Source: Pannonibacter sp. SL95 (lineage in GTDB: Bacteria > Pseudomonadota > Alphaproteobacteria > Rhizobiales > Stappiaceae). Taken from it: a stretch of 64,000 bases of DNA. The notes under the pieces were generated by a model. It searched no databases and was not told the DNA's origin. It was given only the letters and a program-made list of their open reading frames with translations. Shown here piece after piece: positions 36,532-46,247 of the stretch; within the stretch, counting starts at the first letter, position 1; every line of letters starts with the position of its first letter. The DNA lies in NCBI RefSeq assembly GCF_026672425.1, contig NZ_JAPPRC010000004.1, positions 366,501-430,500 on the forward strand, in the 5' to 3' direction. A program made the position numbers and the translations under genes.

Positions 36532-37311
36532 ATGACCCTCAAGGCCCGCATCATCCCCTGTCTCGACGTCAAGGACGGCCGCGTCGTCAAGGGCGTCAAC
36601 TTCGTCGATCTGGTCGATGCCGGCGATCCGGTGGAGGCCGCCAAGGCCTATGACGCTGCCGGCGCCGACGAACTCTGCTTCCTCGACATCACGGCGAGCA
36701 GCGACGGCCGCGATACCATCTATGACGTGGTGCGCCGCACCGCCGAGGCCTGCTTCATGCCGGTGACTGTCGGCGGCGGCGTGCGCAAGGTGGAAGACAT
36801 CCGCAAGCTGCTCAACGCCGGCGCGGACAAGGTGTCGATCAACACCGCTGCCGTCACCAATCCGGACTTCGTGCGCGAGGCGGCCGAAAAGTTCGGTTCG
36901 CAGTGCATCGTTGTCTCCATCGATGCCAAGCAGGTCAGTGCCGAGGGCGAGCCGTATCGCTTCGAGATCTTCACCCATGGCGGTCGCAACGCCACCGGCA
37001 TCGACGCGGTCGAGTTTGCCCGCAAGGTCGTGGAGCTGGGCGCCGGCGAGCTGCTGGTGACCTCGATGGACCGCGACGGCACCAAGGCCGGCTACAACAT
37101 CCCGCTGACCCGCGCGATTGCAGATGCGGTGCCAGTGCCGGTGATCGCCTCGGGCGGCGTCGGCACGCTTGATCATCTGGTAGACGGTGTGCGCGATGGC
37201 CACGCCACCGCCGTGCTGGCCGCCTCGATCTTCCACTTCGGCACCTACACCATCGCAGAGGCCAAGGCGCATATGGCTGCCGCTGGGATACCTATGCGAA
37301 TGGATACCTGA
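36532..37311 (+). CDS. hisF: Imidazole glycerol phosphate synthase, cyclase subunit
   Basis: HisF uses ammonia from HisH to form imidazole glycerol phosphate and AICAR. The 259-residue TIM barrel starts [20 protein letters not shown], with the catalytic aspartate in CLDVKDG. The second is in [29 protein letters not shown] and [13 protein letters not shown] bind phosphate. hisE follows 54 bases later. Confidence 0.97.
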   Translation: MTLKARIIPCLDVKDGRVVKGVNFVDLVDAGDPVEAAKAYDAAGADELCFLDITASSDGRDTIYDVVRRTAEACFMPVTVGGGVRKVEDIRKLLNAGADKVSINTAAVTNPDFVREAAEKFGSQCIVVSIDAKQVSAEGEPYRFEIFTHGGRNATGIDAVEFARKVVELGAGELLVTSMDRDGTKAGYNIPLTRAIADAVPVPVIASGGVGTLDHLVDGVRDGHATAVLAASIFHFGTYTIAEAKAHMAAAGIPMRMDT

Positions 37312-37365
37312 TTTGCGAAAAGATCCGGTGTAAGACTTTCCCAAACGAGAAAAGACGCTGATCAG

Positions 37366-37689
37366 ATGACCGCCTTTACCCTGGCCGACCTCGACGCCAT
37401 CGTTGCCACCCGTGCGGCCAGCGAGGACGAGGCGTCCTACACCCGCAAGCTGGTCGGCAAGGGTGTCGGCAAATGCGCCCAGAAACTGGGCGAGGAAGCC
37501 GTGGAAGCGGCGATTGCTGCTGTCCAGGGCGACCGCGAGGGCCTGACGGGGGAGGCAGCCGACCTGCTGTACCACCTGCTCGTGGTGCTCAAGGTTTGTG
37601 ATGTGCCCCTGTCCGCCGTCATGGCGGAACTGGCCTCGCGGACCGGACGCACCGGGCTTGAGGAAAAGGCATCGCGCCCGGCGGACTGA
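37366..37689 (+). CDS. hisE: Phosphoribosyl-ATP pyrophosphohydrolase
   Basis: This enzyme hydrolyses PR-ATP to PR-AMP in the second step of histidine synthesis. The 107-residue all-helical protein shows [20 protein letters not shown] and [14 protein letters not shown], the MazG-like metal-binding EExxE and ExxD motifs. It is a free-standing HisE, not fused to HisI. hisI is not in the window. Confidence 0.95.
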   Translation: MTAFTLADLDAIVATRAASEDEASYTRKLVGKGVGKCAQKLGEEAVEAAIAAVQGDREGLTGEAADLLYHLLVVLKVCDVPLSAVMAELASRTGRTGLEEKASRPAD

Positions 37690-37784
37690 TTCCTGTCGCG
37701 GGAAGTCCGCAGCAACCCCGGACCGCTGGCCCGGGACACGGCCATGAACCCGTACGATACATACGCCTGAAACCGGAACTTGCG

Positions 37785-38750
37785 ATGGACCAGACCGCCC
37801 CCCGCGCTGACAGCATGGACCTTTCGCCCTACCGGGTCTTCACCAAGGACGAGTGGTCGCATCTGCGCGCCGACACCCCGATGACCCTCACGGCCGTCGA
37901 GGTCAACGAGCTGCGTGGTCTCAATGATCCCATCTCGATGGCAGATGTCGAAAGCGTCTATCTGCCGCTGTCGCGTCTGCTGGCCTATTACGCTGAAGCC
38001 ACGCTGATCCTGCATCAGGCGACCAAGCGGTTTCTCGACGTTGAAGAGGGCAAGACGCCCTTCATCATCGGCATTGCCGGATCGGTTGCCGTCGGCAAGT
38101 CGACCACATCCCGCATCCTGCGCGCCCTGCTCGCGCGCTGGCCTGCGAGCCCGAAGGTCGATCTGATCACCACAGACGGCTTCCTGTTTCCTAATGCGGT
38201 GCTGGAACAGGAAGGCCTGATGCAGCGAAAGGGCTTCCCGGAGAGCTTTGACCGTCCGGCGCTGCTTAAATTCCTGTCGGACATCAAGGCAGGAAAGCGA
38301 AACGTTTCGGCGCCGGTCTATTCCCACTTTTACTATGACGTGATGCCCGGACAGACCGTGACCGTCGACAAGCCGGACATCCTGATCGTCGAGGGGCTCA
38401 ACGTGTTGCAGACGCGCGAACTGCCAAAGGATGGCCGCGCCGTGCCCTTCGTCTCCGACTTCTTCGATTTCTCGGTCTACATCGACGCTCCCGAGGACAT
38501 CCTCGAGAAGTGGTATATCGACCGCTTCATGCGCCTGCGCGAAACCGCGTTCCGTGACCCGAATTCCTATTTCCATCGCTATTCGCGCATCACGGATGAC
38601 GAAGCGCTGGCCAAGGCCAAGAGCATCTGGACGAACATCAACCTCCAGAACCTGCGCGAGAACATCTTCCCGACCCGGCCCCGCGCTGACCTGATCCTGA
38701 CCAAGGATGCAAGCCACGGCATCGCCAAGGTCGCCCTGCGCAAGATCTGA
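37785..38750 (+). CDS. coaA: Type I pantothenate kinase
   Basis: CoaA commits pantothenate to coenzyme A and is inhibited by CoA in the Escherichia enzyme. The 321 residues have [11 protein letters not shown] near the start, the Walker [21 protein letters not shown] at about 100-119, the [13 protein letters not shown] segment, and [20 protein letters not shown]. Its place after hisE is conserved in many Alphaproteobacteria. A strong terminator follows. Confidence 0.96.
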   Translation: MDQTAPRADSMDLSPYRVFTKDEWSHLRADTPMTLTAVEVNELRGLNDPISMADVESVYLPLSRLLAYYAEATLILHQATKRFLDVEEGKTPFIIGIAGSVAVGKSTTSRILRALLARWPASPKVDLITTDGFLFPNAVLEQEGLMQRKGFPESFDRPALLKFLSDIKAGKRNVSAPVYSHFYYDVMPGQTVTVDKPDILIVEGLNVLQTRELPKDGRAVPFVSDFFDFSVYIDAPEDILEKWYIDRFMRLRETAFRDPNSYFHRYSRITDDEALAKAKSIWTNINLQNLRENIFPTRPRADLILTKDASHGIAKVALRKI

Positions 38751-38774
38751 CTGCTGACCTCAACCCCGATAGCA

Positions 38775-38807
38775 AAAGCCCCGCCGGTGTCATGCCGGCG
38801 GGGCTTT
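38775..38807. terminator. Bidirectional intrinsic terminator after coaA
   Basis: A 13-bp perfect stem, AAAGCCCCGCCGG with CCGGCGGGGCTTT, has a seven-base loop and flanking A and T runs on both sides. It separates coaA from the convergent chemoreceptor gene. Confidence 0.85.
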
Positions 38808-38828
38808 GTGTTTGAGGCGGTATGGTTG

Positions 38829-40514
38829 TCAGGAAGCCTGGCGGCGGACGCCGCCAAGGAAGTCGGCAACCTGGCGGCGGAGCTGGCCGGCATTCTGTTC
38901 GAGCTGCTGGGCGGCGGCATCCACCGTGCCTGCCGTCATGCGGGTGGTTTCAGCCGCGCGCGAGACTTCCGAGATATTGGTGGTCACTTCCATCGTGCCG
39001 CGCGAGGCTTCGGTGGCGTTGCGGGCAATCTCGGACGTCGCCGCGCCCTGCTCTTCCACGGAAGAGGCAATGGACCCTGCGATTTCGTTCATCTGGTCGA
39101 TGATCTGTGTGACCGACGAGATCGCATGCACGGCTTTCTCGGTTTCCGACTGGATCGCGGAGATCTGGCTGGAGATTTCCTCGGTCGCCTTGGAAGTCTG
39201 GTTGGCCAGCTCCTTCACCTCAGCGGCCACGACGGCAAATCCGCGACCGGCTTCACCGGCACGTGCCGCCTCGATAGTGGCGTTGAGCGCGAGAAGGTTG
39301 GTCTGCTCGGCGATTGCCTGGATCAGGTTGACGACTTCGCCGATGCGGCCAGCAGCTTCCGACAGGCCGTTCATGCGCTTGTTGGTGGAGCTGGCTTCCG
39401 ATGCGGCTTTCGAGGCGATCTGGGTCGACTGCTGCACCTGGCGGCGGATCTCGGCGACGGAGGCAGAGAGTTCCTCAGCTGCGGCGGCCACGGTCTCGAC
39501 GTTCCGGGCCGCCTGTTCGGAGGCCGATGTCACCGAGCCAGTCTGACGGGTGGTCTGCTCTGCGCCGCGGATCATCTCGTGCGAGGCGTCTTGCAGCTTC
39601 TTCACCGACTGTTCGATGACACCCATCATGGCGGTGATCTGGCTGTCGAAATCGGCGCTCAGGCGCTGGACTTCCGACCCACGGCGGGCAGCATCTTCCT
39701 GGCGGGCCAGCTGATCGCTTTCCAACGCCTTGCGAGCCTGCTCGTTGCGAACAAACACTTCCATGGCAGCTGCCATCTGGCCGATTTCGTCGCCGCGATC
39801 CGAGCCTTCGATGGAGATGTTGCTTTCCCCATCTGCAAGTCGGCGCATGTTGGCCGTCAGGTTGGCAATCGGACGACCGATGCTGCGCACTGCAGCGAAA
39901 GCAATCAGTCCGGCGACCAGCGCACCGATTGCTGCAATCGCGACGATCACCATCGCCTGGTTCCAGAATGCTGCATCCAGATCGTCAACGTAAACGCCGG
40001 TCCCGATCATCCAGCCCCAAGGCGCAAAACCTTCGGCCCAGCCCCACTTGTCGATAGCAACATCGCTTCCTGGGCGCGGCCACGGATAGAGAAGTGATCC
40101 ACCGCCCGCCCGCGCAGCCTTGACCAGCTCCATCACGATCCGGGTGCCGTTCTGGTCCTGGACGCCACTCATGTCGGTGCCGATGAGCTTTGCATTCACA
40201 TGAACGAGGTTCTTGCCCGTCTCGTCGTAGACAAACATGTAGTTGTCGCCGTCGAACCGAATTGCACCGATGGCCTGCTTTGCCGCTGCTTGCGCCTGGT
40301 CGCGGGTTAGCTCACCGCTTGTTTCCTTTGCGTGATATGCGCCTGCAATGGCCTGCGATGCCTTGGACAGCTCGCGGATTGAATGCAAACGCTCATCCAG
40401 CATTGCTTTGCTGAGCGAATTCAGGCTGACGAGGCCGAGAACAACCGTGAAGGCAAAAATAGTGACGATAGGTATGGAGATCTTCCAAACCAGCGGCAGG
40501 CGCGTAAAGGACAT
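38829..40514 (-). CDS. Methyl-accepting chemotaxis protein with single Cache domain
   Basis: The 561 residues run: membrane helix (about 11-31), periplasmic sCache domain (about 35-183, with [17 protein letters not shown] and [20 protein letters not shown]), second helix (about 184-210), HAMP (about 212-265) and a cytoplasmic signalling hairpin. The hairpin tip contains [20 protein letters not shown], which binds CheA and CheW. sCache receptors often bind short organic acids such as pyruvate or acetate; the ligand here is unknown. No CheR-tethering pentapeptide is seen at the C-terminus, and no che genes are nearby. Confidence 0.94.
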   Translation of the reverse strand: MSFTRLPLVWKISIPIVTIFAFTVVLGLVSLNSLSKAMLDERLHSIRELSKASQAIAGAYHAKETSGELTRDQAQAAAKQAIGAIRFDGDNYMFVYDETGKNLVHVNAKLIGTDMSGVQDQNGTRIVMELVKAARAGGGSLLYPWPRPGSDVAIDKWGWAEGFAPWGWMIGTGVYVDDLDAAFWNQAMVIVAIAAIGALVAGLIAFAAVRSIGRPIANLTANMRRLADGESNISIEGSDRGDEIGQMAAAMEVFVRNEQARKALESDQLARQEDAARRGSEVQRLSADFDSQITAMMGVIEQSVKKLQDASHEMIRGAEQTTRQTGSVTSASEQAARNVETVAAAAEELSASVAEIRRQVQQSTQIASKAASEASSTNKRMNGLSEAAGRIGEVVNLIQAIAEQTNLLALNATIEAARAGEAGRGFAVVAAEVKELANQTSKATEEISSQISAIQSETEKAVHAISSVTQIIDQMNEIAGSIASSVEEQGAATSEIARNATEASRGTMEVTTNISEVSRAAETTRMTAGTVDAAAQQLEQNAGQLRRQVADFLGGVRRQAS

Positions 40515-40585
40515 CTTCGTGGCTTCCGAGTCGTTTCTTCCCTAGAAGAACTCTCGGTGTCAGAGGTAAATACTTCCTTTCTTAT

Positions 40586-40623
40586 GGAAAAGATAAAGAT
40601 GCGACTGATCGTTAGCTCGCATC
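40586..40623 (-). terminator. Intrinsic terminator after the secreted-protein gene
   Basis: On the minus strand GATGCGA and TCGCATC form a hairpin around a 12-base loop, followed by TTTATCTTTT. It begins at the stop codon of the gene at 40623-42452. Confidence 0.7.
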
Positions 40624-42452
40624 TAGTTTCGACCACAGAATGCGTCATAGAGGCCTGGCCGCGACCAGGTCGCGTTGTCGCGTTGCCCGGCGAAGCTATA
40701 GCCATTGCTTTCGTAGCGGAATCCGGATCCGCTCGGAACGCGCGGCAACGTAACCGAGATCTGGCCGAACTCGGTCACTACGGCAACATCTCGTGTGCCG
40801 TCGAACAGCACCTGAAGATCGATCCCGGCCGTGCAGAGATAGTTGACAGGGTCGACACCGCCGACCGGCGCAGGCGGAAGCGGGCCAGTTGGCAGCGGCG
40901 CCGGAAGGGTGGCTGATGTGTTGGCACCACCGGACGCACGATTGCCGATCACGACATCCTGACGCGGCGCGCGGCTGACGTAGAGGCCAAGGCATTGGCC
41001 ACCGGCATTTGTGACCAGCCACGCGTTGGACAGAATGGACTCCTGGTCCAGCACCTGTCCAGGAAGCAGCCTTGCATAGAAACGCTGGCCGCCGGAATAG
41101 TCGATCCAGGAGACGTCCACCGGTTCCGAGCGCGCGTTGCGGAACACCATGCGTCCACGAAAACCGCCGTCCAGCGAGCGGACAGATCCATACTCCGCGC
41201 AGGACAGTTCGCCTGCCCCTGCGAGGGCCGGATCCTGGCTCTCCTCAACGATCTTTTGCGGTTCGGCGCAGGTTGCCGTGAAGAGGCGGACGGGTTGCGC
41301 ACTTCCCTTCAGTGAGATCGCCTCCGTCTGGCCGTCGATGATGACTTCCAGCTGCGACTTGCGCGCCATGGCATCCCACAACGGATCGGTGAGGCTCACG
41401 GTAAACTCGGGCCAGCTGCCGGCGCCATTACCAGGCGTGGTCCCGACCGCGTCATAGGTGGCATAAAACTCTTCCGCCCGGATCGCGACCGGTACCGTGC
41501 TGCCGGGCGTGATGCGCGGCGAAACCCTGGCCACACGTAGCGTCGCAAAGCCCGACTGCGGCGTGCAGCTGGCCTCAAAGTCACGGTCCGTTCCCTGCGC
41601 TGAGGCGTGAAGCAGGCCTGCGGTCTTCGAGCCAAGCTGTGTGCCCGTTGTGCTCCATATGCGTTCGACCGGCGCAATTGGAACGATTGGTGCGGCGCCC
41701 GGAATTGTTGCTGGCAGGGCGCCAACCGAGGGCTGCTGCGCATCCGGTTGGCGTGTGAGGGCTTCGGTGACAACGGAAGGCACCTGCCCCGGTGCCTGTG
41801 CCTGAGACTGTACCTGTGACTGGGCCTGTGCGGGCGCGGCTGGAGCCGTCGGCTGGGCAGATTGCTGGGCAGGTGCCTGGGCTGGCTGTTGCACAGTGAC
41901 AGCCGCCGATCCGGCTTCCGCGGGTGCCTTTGACTGGGCAGGCTGTGTTGCAGGCTCTGCAGGCTGGCGCGTGGTCGAGGCGGCAGCGGGCTGAGACGGT
42001 GCCACCGGCGCCGCATCTGTGCCAACGACGCGTGGCCGGCCGAGGCCTGGGTCCTTGTTGACGTCGACAACAACCGTACCGCCAGAGCCGCAGATGTCGG
42101 CAGCCCGGCGCAGCACGCGGCTGTTTTCAAGGGTAATCTCGAGATCGACCTGACAGCCCACTGTGCCAGGATCGACGTTGCCGGTGACGGTCTCGACGAC
42201 GGCTCCTTCGATGCCGCGTGAGATGATCGGGCGATAGCGCTTGTTGACGAGGATCGAGCGGATGCCCGGCTCGGCCGGTACGACCTGGACTCGCATCTCC
42301 TTGGGCGGGGTTTGGGCGATGGCCGTTCCTGTCGAACACAGGATCACGGCAAGCACGGCAGTGAGCCCGGCCTTGGCCGGGGCGAGCCGCCCGCGCGCCA
42401 GAAACGTCTGCGAATCCAGGTTCGTCGTTGCGCAGTAACCGTTCAACCGCAT
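40623..42452 (-). CDS. Secreted protein of unknown function with Pro/Ala/Gln-rich linker
   Basis: The ATG at 42452 gives 609 residues. A signal peptide (hydrophobic TAVLAVILCSTGTAIAQ) is followed by a domain of about 100 residues with RSILVNKRYRPIISRGIEGA and cysteines in GTVGCQVDLE and ADICGSGG. A low-complexity region at roughly 140-250 is made of proline, alanine and glutamine. The C-terminal 300 residues include ELSCAEYGSVRSLDGGFRGR, DVSWIDYSGGQRFYARLLPG and NYLCTAGIDLQVLFDG. Several paired cysteines suggest periplasmic or surface location. I recognise no family. An alternative start lies 22 codons upstream. Confidence 0.75.
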   Translation of the reverse strand: MRLNGYCATTNLDSQTFLARGRLAPAKAGLTAVLAVILCSTGTAIAQTPPKEMRVQVVPAEPGIRSILVNKRYRPIISRGIEGAVVETVTGNVDPGTVGCQVDLEITLENSRVLRRAADICGSGGTVVVDVNKDPGLGRPRVVGTDAAPVAPSQPAAASTTRQPAEPATQPAQSKAPAEAGSAAVTVQQPAQAPAQQSAQPTAPAAPAQAQSQVQSQAQAPGQVPSVVTEALTRQPDAQQPSVGALPATIPGAAPIVPIAPVERIWSTTGTQLGSKTAGLLHASAQGTDRDFEASCTPQSGFATLRVARVSPRITPGSTVPVAIRAEEFYATYDAVGTTPGNGAGSWPEFTVSLTDPLWDAMARKSQLEVIIDGQTEAISLKGSAQPVRLFTATCAEPQKIVEESQDPALAGAGELSCAEYGSVRSLDGGFRGRMVFRNARSEPVDVSWIDYSGGQRFYARLLPGQVLDQESILSNAWLVTNAGGQCLGLYVSRAPRQDVVIGNRASGGANTSATLPAPLPTGPLPPAPVGGVDPVNYLCTAGIDLQVLFDGTRDVAVVTEFGQISVTLPRVPSGSGFRYESNGYSFAGQRDNATWSRPGLYDAFCGRN

Positions 42453-42632
42453 CCGCCCCTCACACCAAATCCGCACGGATTTCACCATCGCTTGAACCCG
42501 CGTTTCCTGTCGCGGCATTTAGCCGCCGGGCACAAACAGACGCAAGAACACATGCAGCAGGACAAGCCCGATACATGTGATTGCCGCGCTGTAAAATCAG
42601 AACGTGGCGAGCATTTGGCGGCAGGGTTACCG

Positions 42633-42668
42633 GTCAGGCTGGCGCGAAGCTTGCGGTCGCGCCCTGAC
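42633..42668 (-). terminator. Strong hairpin just downstream of regA
   Basis: GTCAG, a three-base bulge, GGCGCGA, a nine-base loop, TCGCGCC and CTGAC pair in a long GC-rich stem starting two bases past the regA stop. It lacks a T run, so it may protect the 3' end or support Rho-dependent termination. Confidence 0.5.
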
Positions 42669-42670
42669 GG

Positions 42671-43228
42671 TCATCGGGGCGCGCGTTTGGCGAGGATGCG
42701 CTGAAGCGTCCGGCGGTGCATGTTGAGCCGGCGCGCCGTTTCAGACACGTTACGCTCGCACATTTCGTAGACCCGCTGGATATGCTCCCAGCGCACACGG
42801 TCCGCGGACATCGGGTTTTCCGGCGGGATGGCCTTTTCGTCGCCTTCGCGGGTCAGCGCCACGAACACGTCATCCGCGTCGGCAGGCTTCGACAGATAGT
42901 CAATTGCCCCAAGTTTCACCGCCGTGACGGCGGTGGCAATGTTGCCGTATCCGGTCAGGATCACGGCCCGGGCATCCGGGCGGTGCTGGCGCAGGGCCTC
43001 GATGACGTCCAGTCCGCTGCCATCACCCAGGCGCATGTCCACCACGGCGAAAGCCGGAGCAGATGCCGCAATCTTGGCCACCGCTTCGCGAACACCTTCA
43101 GCGGTGTCGGTGAGAAAGCCTCGTTTTTCCATGGCCCGGGCGAGCCGGGTCTGGAAGGCCTTGTCATCGTCAACGATCAGGAGGCTCTTGTCGTCAGCCT
43201 CGATCTGGCGAAGCTCGGGGTCAGTCAT
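42671..43228 (-). CDS. regA: Redox response regulator RegA/PrrA/ActR
   Basis: RegA is the DNA-binding partner of RegB in global redox control of respiration, photosynthesis or nitrogen and carbon fixation, depending on species. From ATG 43228 it has 185 residues, the family's normal size. The receiver domain has LLIVDDDKAF and AVVDMRLGDGSG, with Asp64 phosphorylated. The C-terminal Fis-like helix-turn-helix NVSETARRLNMHRRTLQRIL is nearly invariant in the family. A GTG at 43282, overlapping the regB stop as GTGA, would add 18 residues. Confidence 0.94.
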   Translation of the reverse strand: MTDPELRQIEADDKSLLIVDDDKAFQTRLARAMEKRGFLTDTAEGVREAVAKIAASAPAFAVVDMRLGDGSGLDVIEALRQHRPDARAVILTGYGNIATAVTAVKLGAIDYLSKPADADDVFVALTREGDEKAIPPENPMSADRVRWEHIQRVYEMCERNVSETARRLNMHRRTLQRILAKRAPR

Positions 43229-43278
43229 GGGTCCTGCGATCCTGTTGTCTGGGTTTACGTAAGCAACGTCCTCCCGGT

Positions 43279-44646
43279 TCACGGCAGCAATGTGCCGGGA
43301 CCATGAAAGCTGTTATGGCCGGAATCCGAAGCCGGGTCCATATTGCGCTGTGCCTCGATGCTGGCGCGCGGCCAGGTGATGCGCACGATGGCGCCGGTCT
43401 CGGGCGGGGCTCGGTTTTCCATCGACAGCCGTGCACCGGTCCGTTCAAGCAATGTTTTCGCGATAAAGAAGCCAAGTCCGAGGCCGCCACCGGGATGGTT
43501 GACGGCACTCCGCGCGCCGCGCGCCGAGATGTAAGGCTCGCCGATCCGCGACAATACGTCCGCGGAAAATCCGGGTCCGTCGTCAGTGATGATGATGCGC
43601 GCGGTCCGGGAATCCCAGCTGCAGGTGATCTGGACGGTCGATTTGGCAAAGTCGACGGCGTTCTCGAGCAGATTTCCAAGGCCGTAGCGGATCGCCGGAT
43701 TGCGCGAGCCTACGGGCTCGGAGCCTTCCCCGCTCATGGCGACCTTGATTGCGATTCCGAAGCCGCGATGCGGCTCGACCACTTCCTCGATCAGCTGCGA
43801 CATTGGCATGCGCTGGAAGTGCATGTCCTTGTCGCTGGACAGGGTCGTCAGCTGGCGCAGGATATCGCGGCACCGTTCGGCCTGCGAGCGGATCAGGGCA
43901 ACATCCTCGGCGCGTGGATCACTCGGCTCGAACTCGCGGCTGAGTTCCTTCGCCGTCAGGAAGATTGTGGCGAGCGGCGTGCCAAGCTCGTGCGCGGCGG
44001 CGGCGGCAAGGCCATCCAGTGCGTTGAGATGCTGCTCGCGCGCCAGCACCAGCTCACTGGCGGCCAGGGCATCGGCAAGCTGGCGTGCTTCGACCGCCAC
44101 ACGGAAGGCATAGGCCGCCATGAAGGCAAGCGAGCAGACCAGCGCGATCCAGATGCCGACCGAATAAACAACAGGCAGCGCAAAGACGGCCGTGTCTGGC
44201 CAGGGCAGCGGCAGGTGGAAAAATGCAATCGCTGTCGCGCATGCGGTCGCCAGCAGGCCGAGTGCAAGGGTCAGGCGGCCGGACAAGCCGGTCGCCGATA
44301 CCATCACCGGGGCAAGCAGCAGGAAGGCAAAGGGATTGCCCAGACCGCCTGTGAGATAGAGCAGCCCGCACATCTGAAGGATGTCATAGGCAAGCTGGAC
44401 AGCGGCGGAGCGGTCGGACAACCGCAGCGCCGACGGGGAACGGATTTTCAGGAACACGTTCACCCAGGCGGACAGCGCCACAAGCGCGAACGCAGGGGCA
44501 ACCGGCAGCGGGTAGCCGAGACCGAGATGGACAATCAGCAGGGCAACGGTCTGTCCGGCCACAGCCAGCCAGCGCAACCGCACCAGGGTGTCGAGTTTCA
44601 GCCGGCGGTGGGCAAGGAGAAATCCGGGTTCAGCAGGTTCTGTCAT
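43279..44646 (-). CDS. regB: Redox sensor histidine kinase RegB/PrrB/ActS
   Basis: The 455 residues have six hydrophobic segments in the first 185. The loop GGLGNPF at 100-106 is the GGxxNPF motif reported to sense ubiquinone in RegB. The dimerisation box AAAAHELGTPLATI has the phosphorylated His219. Cys259 in ERCRDILRQL corresponds to the redox-active cysteine of RegB. The ATPase domain contains NLLENAVDFA, DDGPGFS and GGGLGLGFFIAKTLLERTGA. It is upstream of and coupled to regA and divergent from secB. Confidence 0.95.
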   Translation of the reverse strand: MTEPAEPGFLLAHRRLKLDTLVRLRWLAVAGQTVALLIVHLGLGYPLPVAPAFALVALSAWVNVFLKIRSPSALRLSDRSAAVQLAYDILQMCGLLYLTGGLGNPFAFLLLAPVMVSATGLSGRLTLALGLLATACATAIAFFHLPLPWPDTAVFALPVVYSVGIWIALVCSLAFMAAYAFRVAVEARQLADALAASELVLAREQHLNALDGLAAAAAHELGTPLATIFLTAKELSREFEPSDPRAEDVALIRSQAERCRDILRQLTTLSSDKDMHFQRMPMSQLIEEVVEPHRGFGIAIKVAMSGEGSEPVGSRNPAIRYGLGNLLENAVDFAKSTVQITCSWDSRTARIIITDDGPGFSADVLSRIGEPYISARGARSAVNHPGGGLGLGFFIAKTLLERTGARLSMENRAPPETGAIVRITWPRASIEAQRNMDPASDSGHNSFHGPGTLLP

Positions 44647-44773
44647 GGATCAATACCTGTGCCGGATTTGCTGCCATGGCAAGGCCTGTCCTCTTGTCTC
44701 GCCGGTCTTGAACGTGCTAGCCACCCGAACAAGATCTTCTGCCGGCTCCCCGCCGCAGCGGGCAAACTCAGGC

Positions 44774-44793
44774 GCCACCCCGGTCGGGGTGGC
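44774..44793. promoter_or_regulatory. GC-rich dyad upstream of secB
   Basis: GCCACCCCG and CGGGGTGGC pair perfectly across GT. The site ends 24 bases before the secB ATG, in the regB-secB divergent region. It may be an operator or a hairpin in the secB leader. Confidence 0.4.
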
Positions 44794-44817
44794 AGGCGAT
44801 AGACGGAACCATTGACG

Positions 44818-45297
44818 ATGACCGACATCAATGACGGCGGCGCCGCCGCACCGGAAGACAACAACGGCATTCCGGGCATGAACATCCTGGCCCAGTACAT
44901 CAAGGACCTGTCCTTCGAGAACCCGAATGCTCCGCGTTCGCTGGCCCAGGGCGACCAGCCCAAGCTCGACATCGCCGTCAACGTCAGCGCCCAGCCGATG
45001 GGCGATGGCCAGTTCGACGTCGTCCTGTCGCTGAACGCCCGCGCCGAGCGCGATGATTTCCTGATGTTCAACGTCGAGCTGGTCTACGGCGGCTTCTTCC
45101 GCATCACCGGCGTGCCGCAGGAGCACCTGCATCCGTTCGTCATGATCGAATGCCCGCGCATGCTGTTCCCGTTTGCACGCCAGATCCTGGCTGATGCGAC
45201 GCGCAACGGCGGTTTCCCGCCGCTGATGCTGGACCCGATCGACTTCGCCCAGCTGTACCGCCAGAACATGTCCCAGGAAGCGCCGCGCGCCAACTGA
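44818..45297 (+). CDS. secB: Protein-export chaperone SecB
   Basis: SecB keeps precursor proteins unfolded and delivers them to SecA. The ATG at 44818 gives 159 residues; a TTG two codons earlier is less likely. The core has [40 protein letters not shown] and [20 protein letters not shown], and ends [14 protein letters not shown]. All are SecB signatures. Alphaproteobacterial secB is often beside fxsA and the Tim44-like gene, which here lie 22 kb away. Confidence 0.97.
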   Translation: MTDINDGGAAAPEDNNGIPGMNILAQYIKDLSFENPNAPRSLAQGDQPKLDIAVNVSAQPMGDGQFDVVLSLNARAERDDFLMFNVELVYGGFFRITGVPQEHLHPFVMIECPRMLFPFARQILADATRNGGFPPLMLDPIDFAQLYRQNMSQEAPRAN

Positions 45298-45320
45298 GCT
45301 CGACAGTCCCGCTGAAAATG

Positions 45321-45358
45321 AAAACCCCTCCTCGGGCGATGACCTGGGGAGGGGTTTT
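45321..45358. terminator. Bidirectional intrinsic terminator after secB
   Basis: AAAACCCCTCC (45321-45331) pairs with GGAGGGGTTTT (45348-45358) around a 16-base loop. T runs flank it on both strands. It serves secB and the convergent SDR gene. Confidence 0.8.
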
Positions 45359-45378
45359 TGCTGTCTGATGCCGCTGCT

Positions 45379-46140
45379 TCAGGCTCCGCGCATCATGTGC
45401 CGGGCAACACTCGGCGAGAGCCGGTTTATGGCAGCAAGCAGTTTCACCTTTTCCACCAGCACCTCTTCCCGGCCTTGGGCGATCGCCTTCAGGACATCGC
45501 TTGCGGCGGCTTCCGGTGCGTATTTCCGCATCTTGTTCGGACGCGACAGCGTGGTGTCGACGAGTGTCATCAGCACATCGAACACCCGGATCTTCAGGTG
45601 CCTGGCCCGGCATTGGTCCCTGAGGGCGCGCGAGAAGTGCGACAGGGCTGCCTTGGTGGCGCAATAGACCGCCGCATCCTTCTTGGGGGCGATCGCCAGT
45701 CCGGACGAGATGTTGACGATGGCCCCACCCCGCGGGCAGCGCGCCAGCGTTGGCAGGAGCAGGCTGCTCAGTTGCAAAGGCGCTGTCAGGTTGATGGCGA
45801 TCTCTTCGGCAATGTCGCTTGCCCGCGTTTCGGCAGGTTCGGTGAGATCATCATGACGCATGATCGCGGCGTTGTTGATCACGACGCTCAAATCCGGATG
45901 CTCTTCCCTGACCCAGCCCGCGATGGCTGTGGCAGCTCCGGGATTGGCTAGGTCCACATCCAGCGTGAAAACCTGGTCCGGGTAGAGAGCCGCCAGCTTC
46001 TGGAGCGCATCGGCATTGCGGCCGACAATCAGAACCCTTGCGCCATGACCTGTCAGTTGACGCGTCAGCTCGCGGCCGATCCCGCGTGCTCCGCCGGTGA
46101 CCAGAACCGTGCGATCAGACAGATCGAACATCTCAAACAT
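45379..46140 (-). CDS. Short-chain dehydrogenase/reductase (DltE-like)
   Basis: The ATG at 46140 gives 253 residues. The Rossmann motif is VLVTGGARGIGRELTRQL. NNAAIM follows, then the catalytic serine in IVNISSGLAIAP and YCATKAALSHFSRAL, which holds the YxxxK pair. The domain order resembles the COG3967 DltE-like oxidoreductases. The substrate is unknown. It is divergent from a TetR-type gene, with a perfect palindrome in between. It is therefore the likely target of that regulator. Confidence 0.88.
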   Translation of the reverse strand: MFEMFDLSDRTVLVTGGARGIGRELTRQLTGHGARVLIVGRNADALQKLAALYPDQVFTLDVDLANPGAATAIAGWVREEHPDLSVVINNAAIMRHDDLTEPAETRASDIAEEIAINLTAPLQLSSLLLPTLARCPRGGAIVNISSGLAIAPKKDAAVYCATKAALSHFSRALRDQCRARHLKIRVFDVLMTLVDTTLSRPNKMRKYAPEAAASDVLKAIAQGREEVLVEKVKLLAAINRLSPSVARHMMRGA

Positions 46141-46203
46141 GCAAGCCTCCTGTAGCCTTCGGTCCGGCGCGGCCATTCGTGCTGGACACCTGCCACTAGA
46201 AAT

Positions 46204-46219
46204 GTGAGTAATTACTCAC
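46204..46219. promoter_or_regulatory. TetR-type operator between the SDR and tetR genes
   Basis: GTGAGTAATTACTCAC is a perfect 16-bp palindrome, located 64 bases upstream of the SDR start and 29 bases upstream of the tetR start. Its length and position are typical of an autoregulating TetR operator. Confidence 0.7.
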
Positions 46220-46247
46220 TTTTCTCAACTCGCAATCGGGAGCGATC

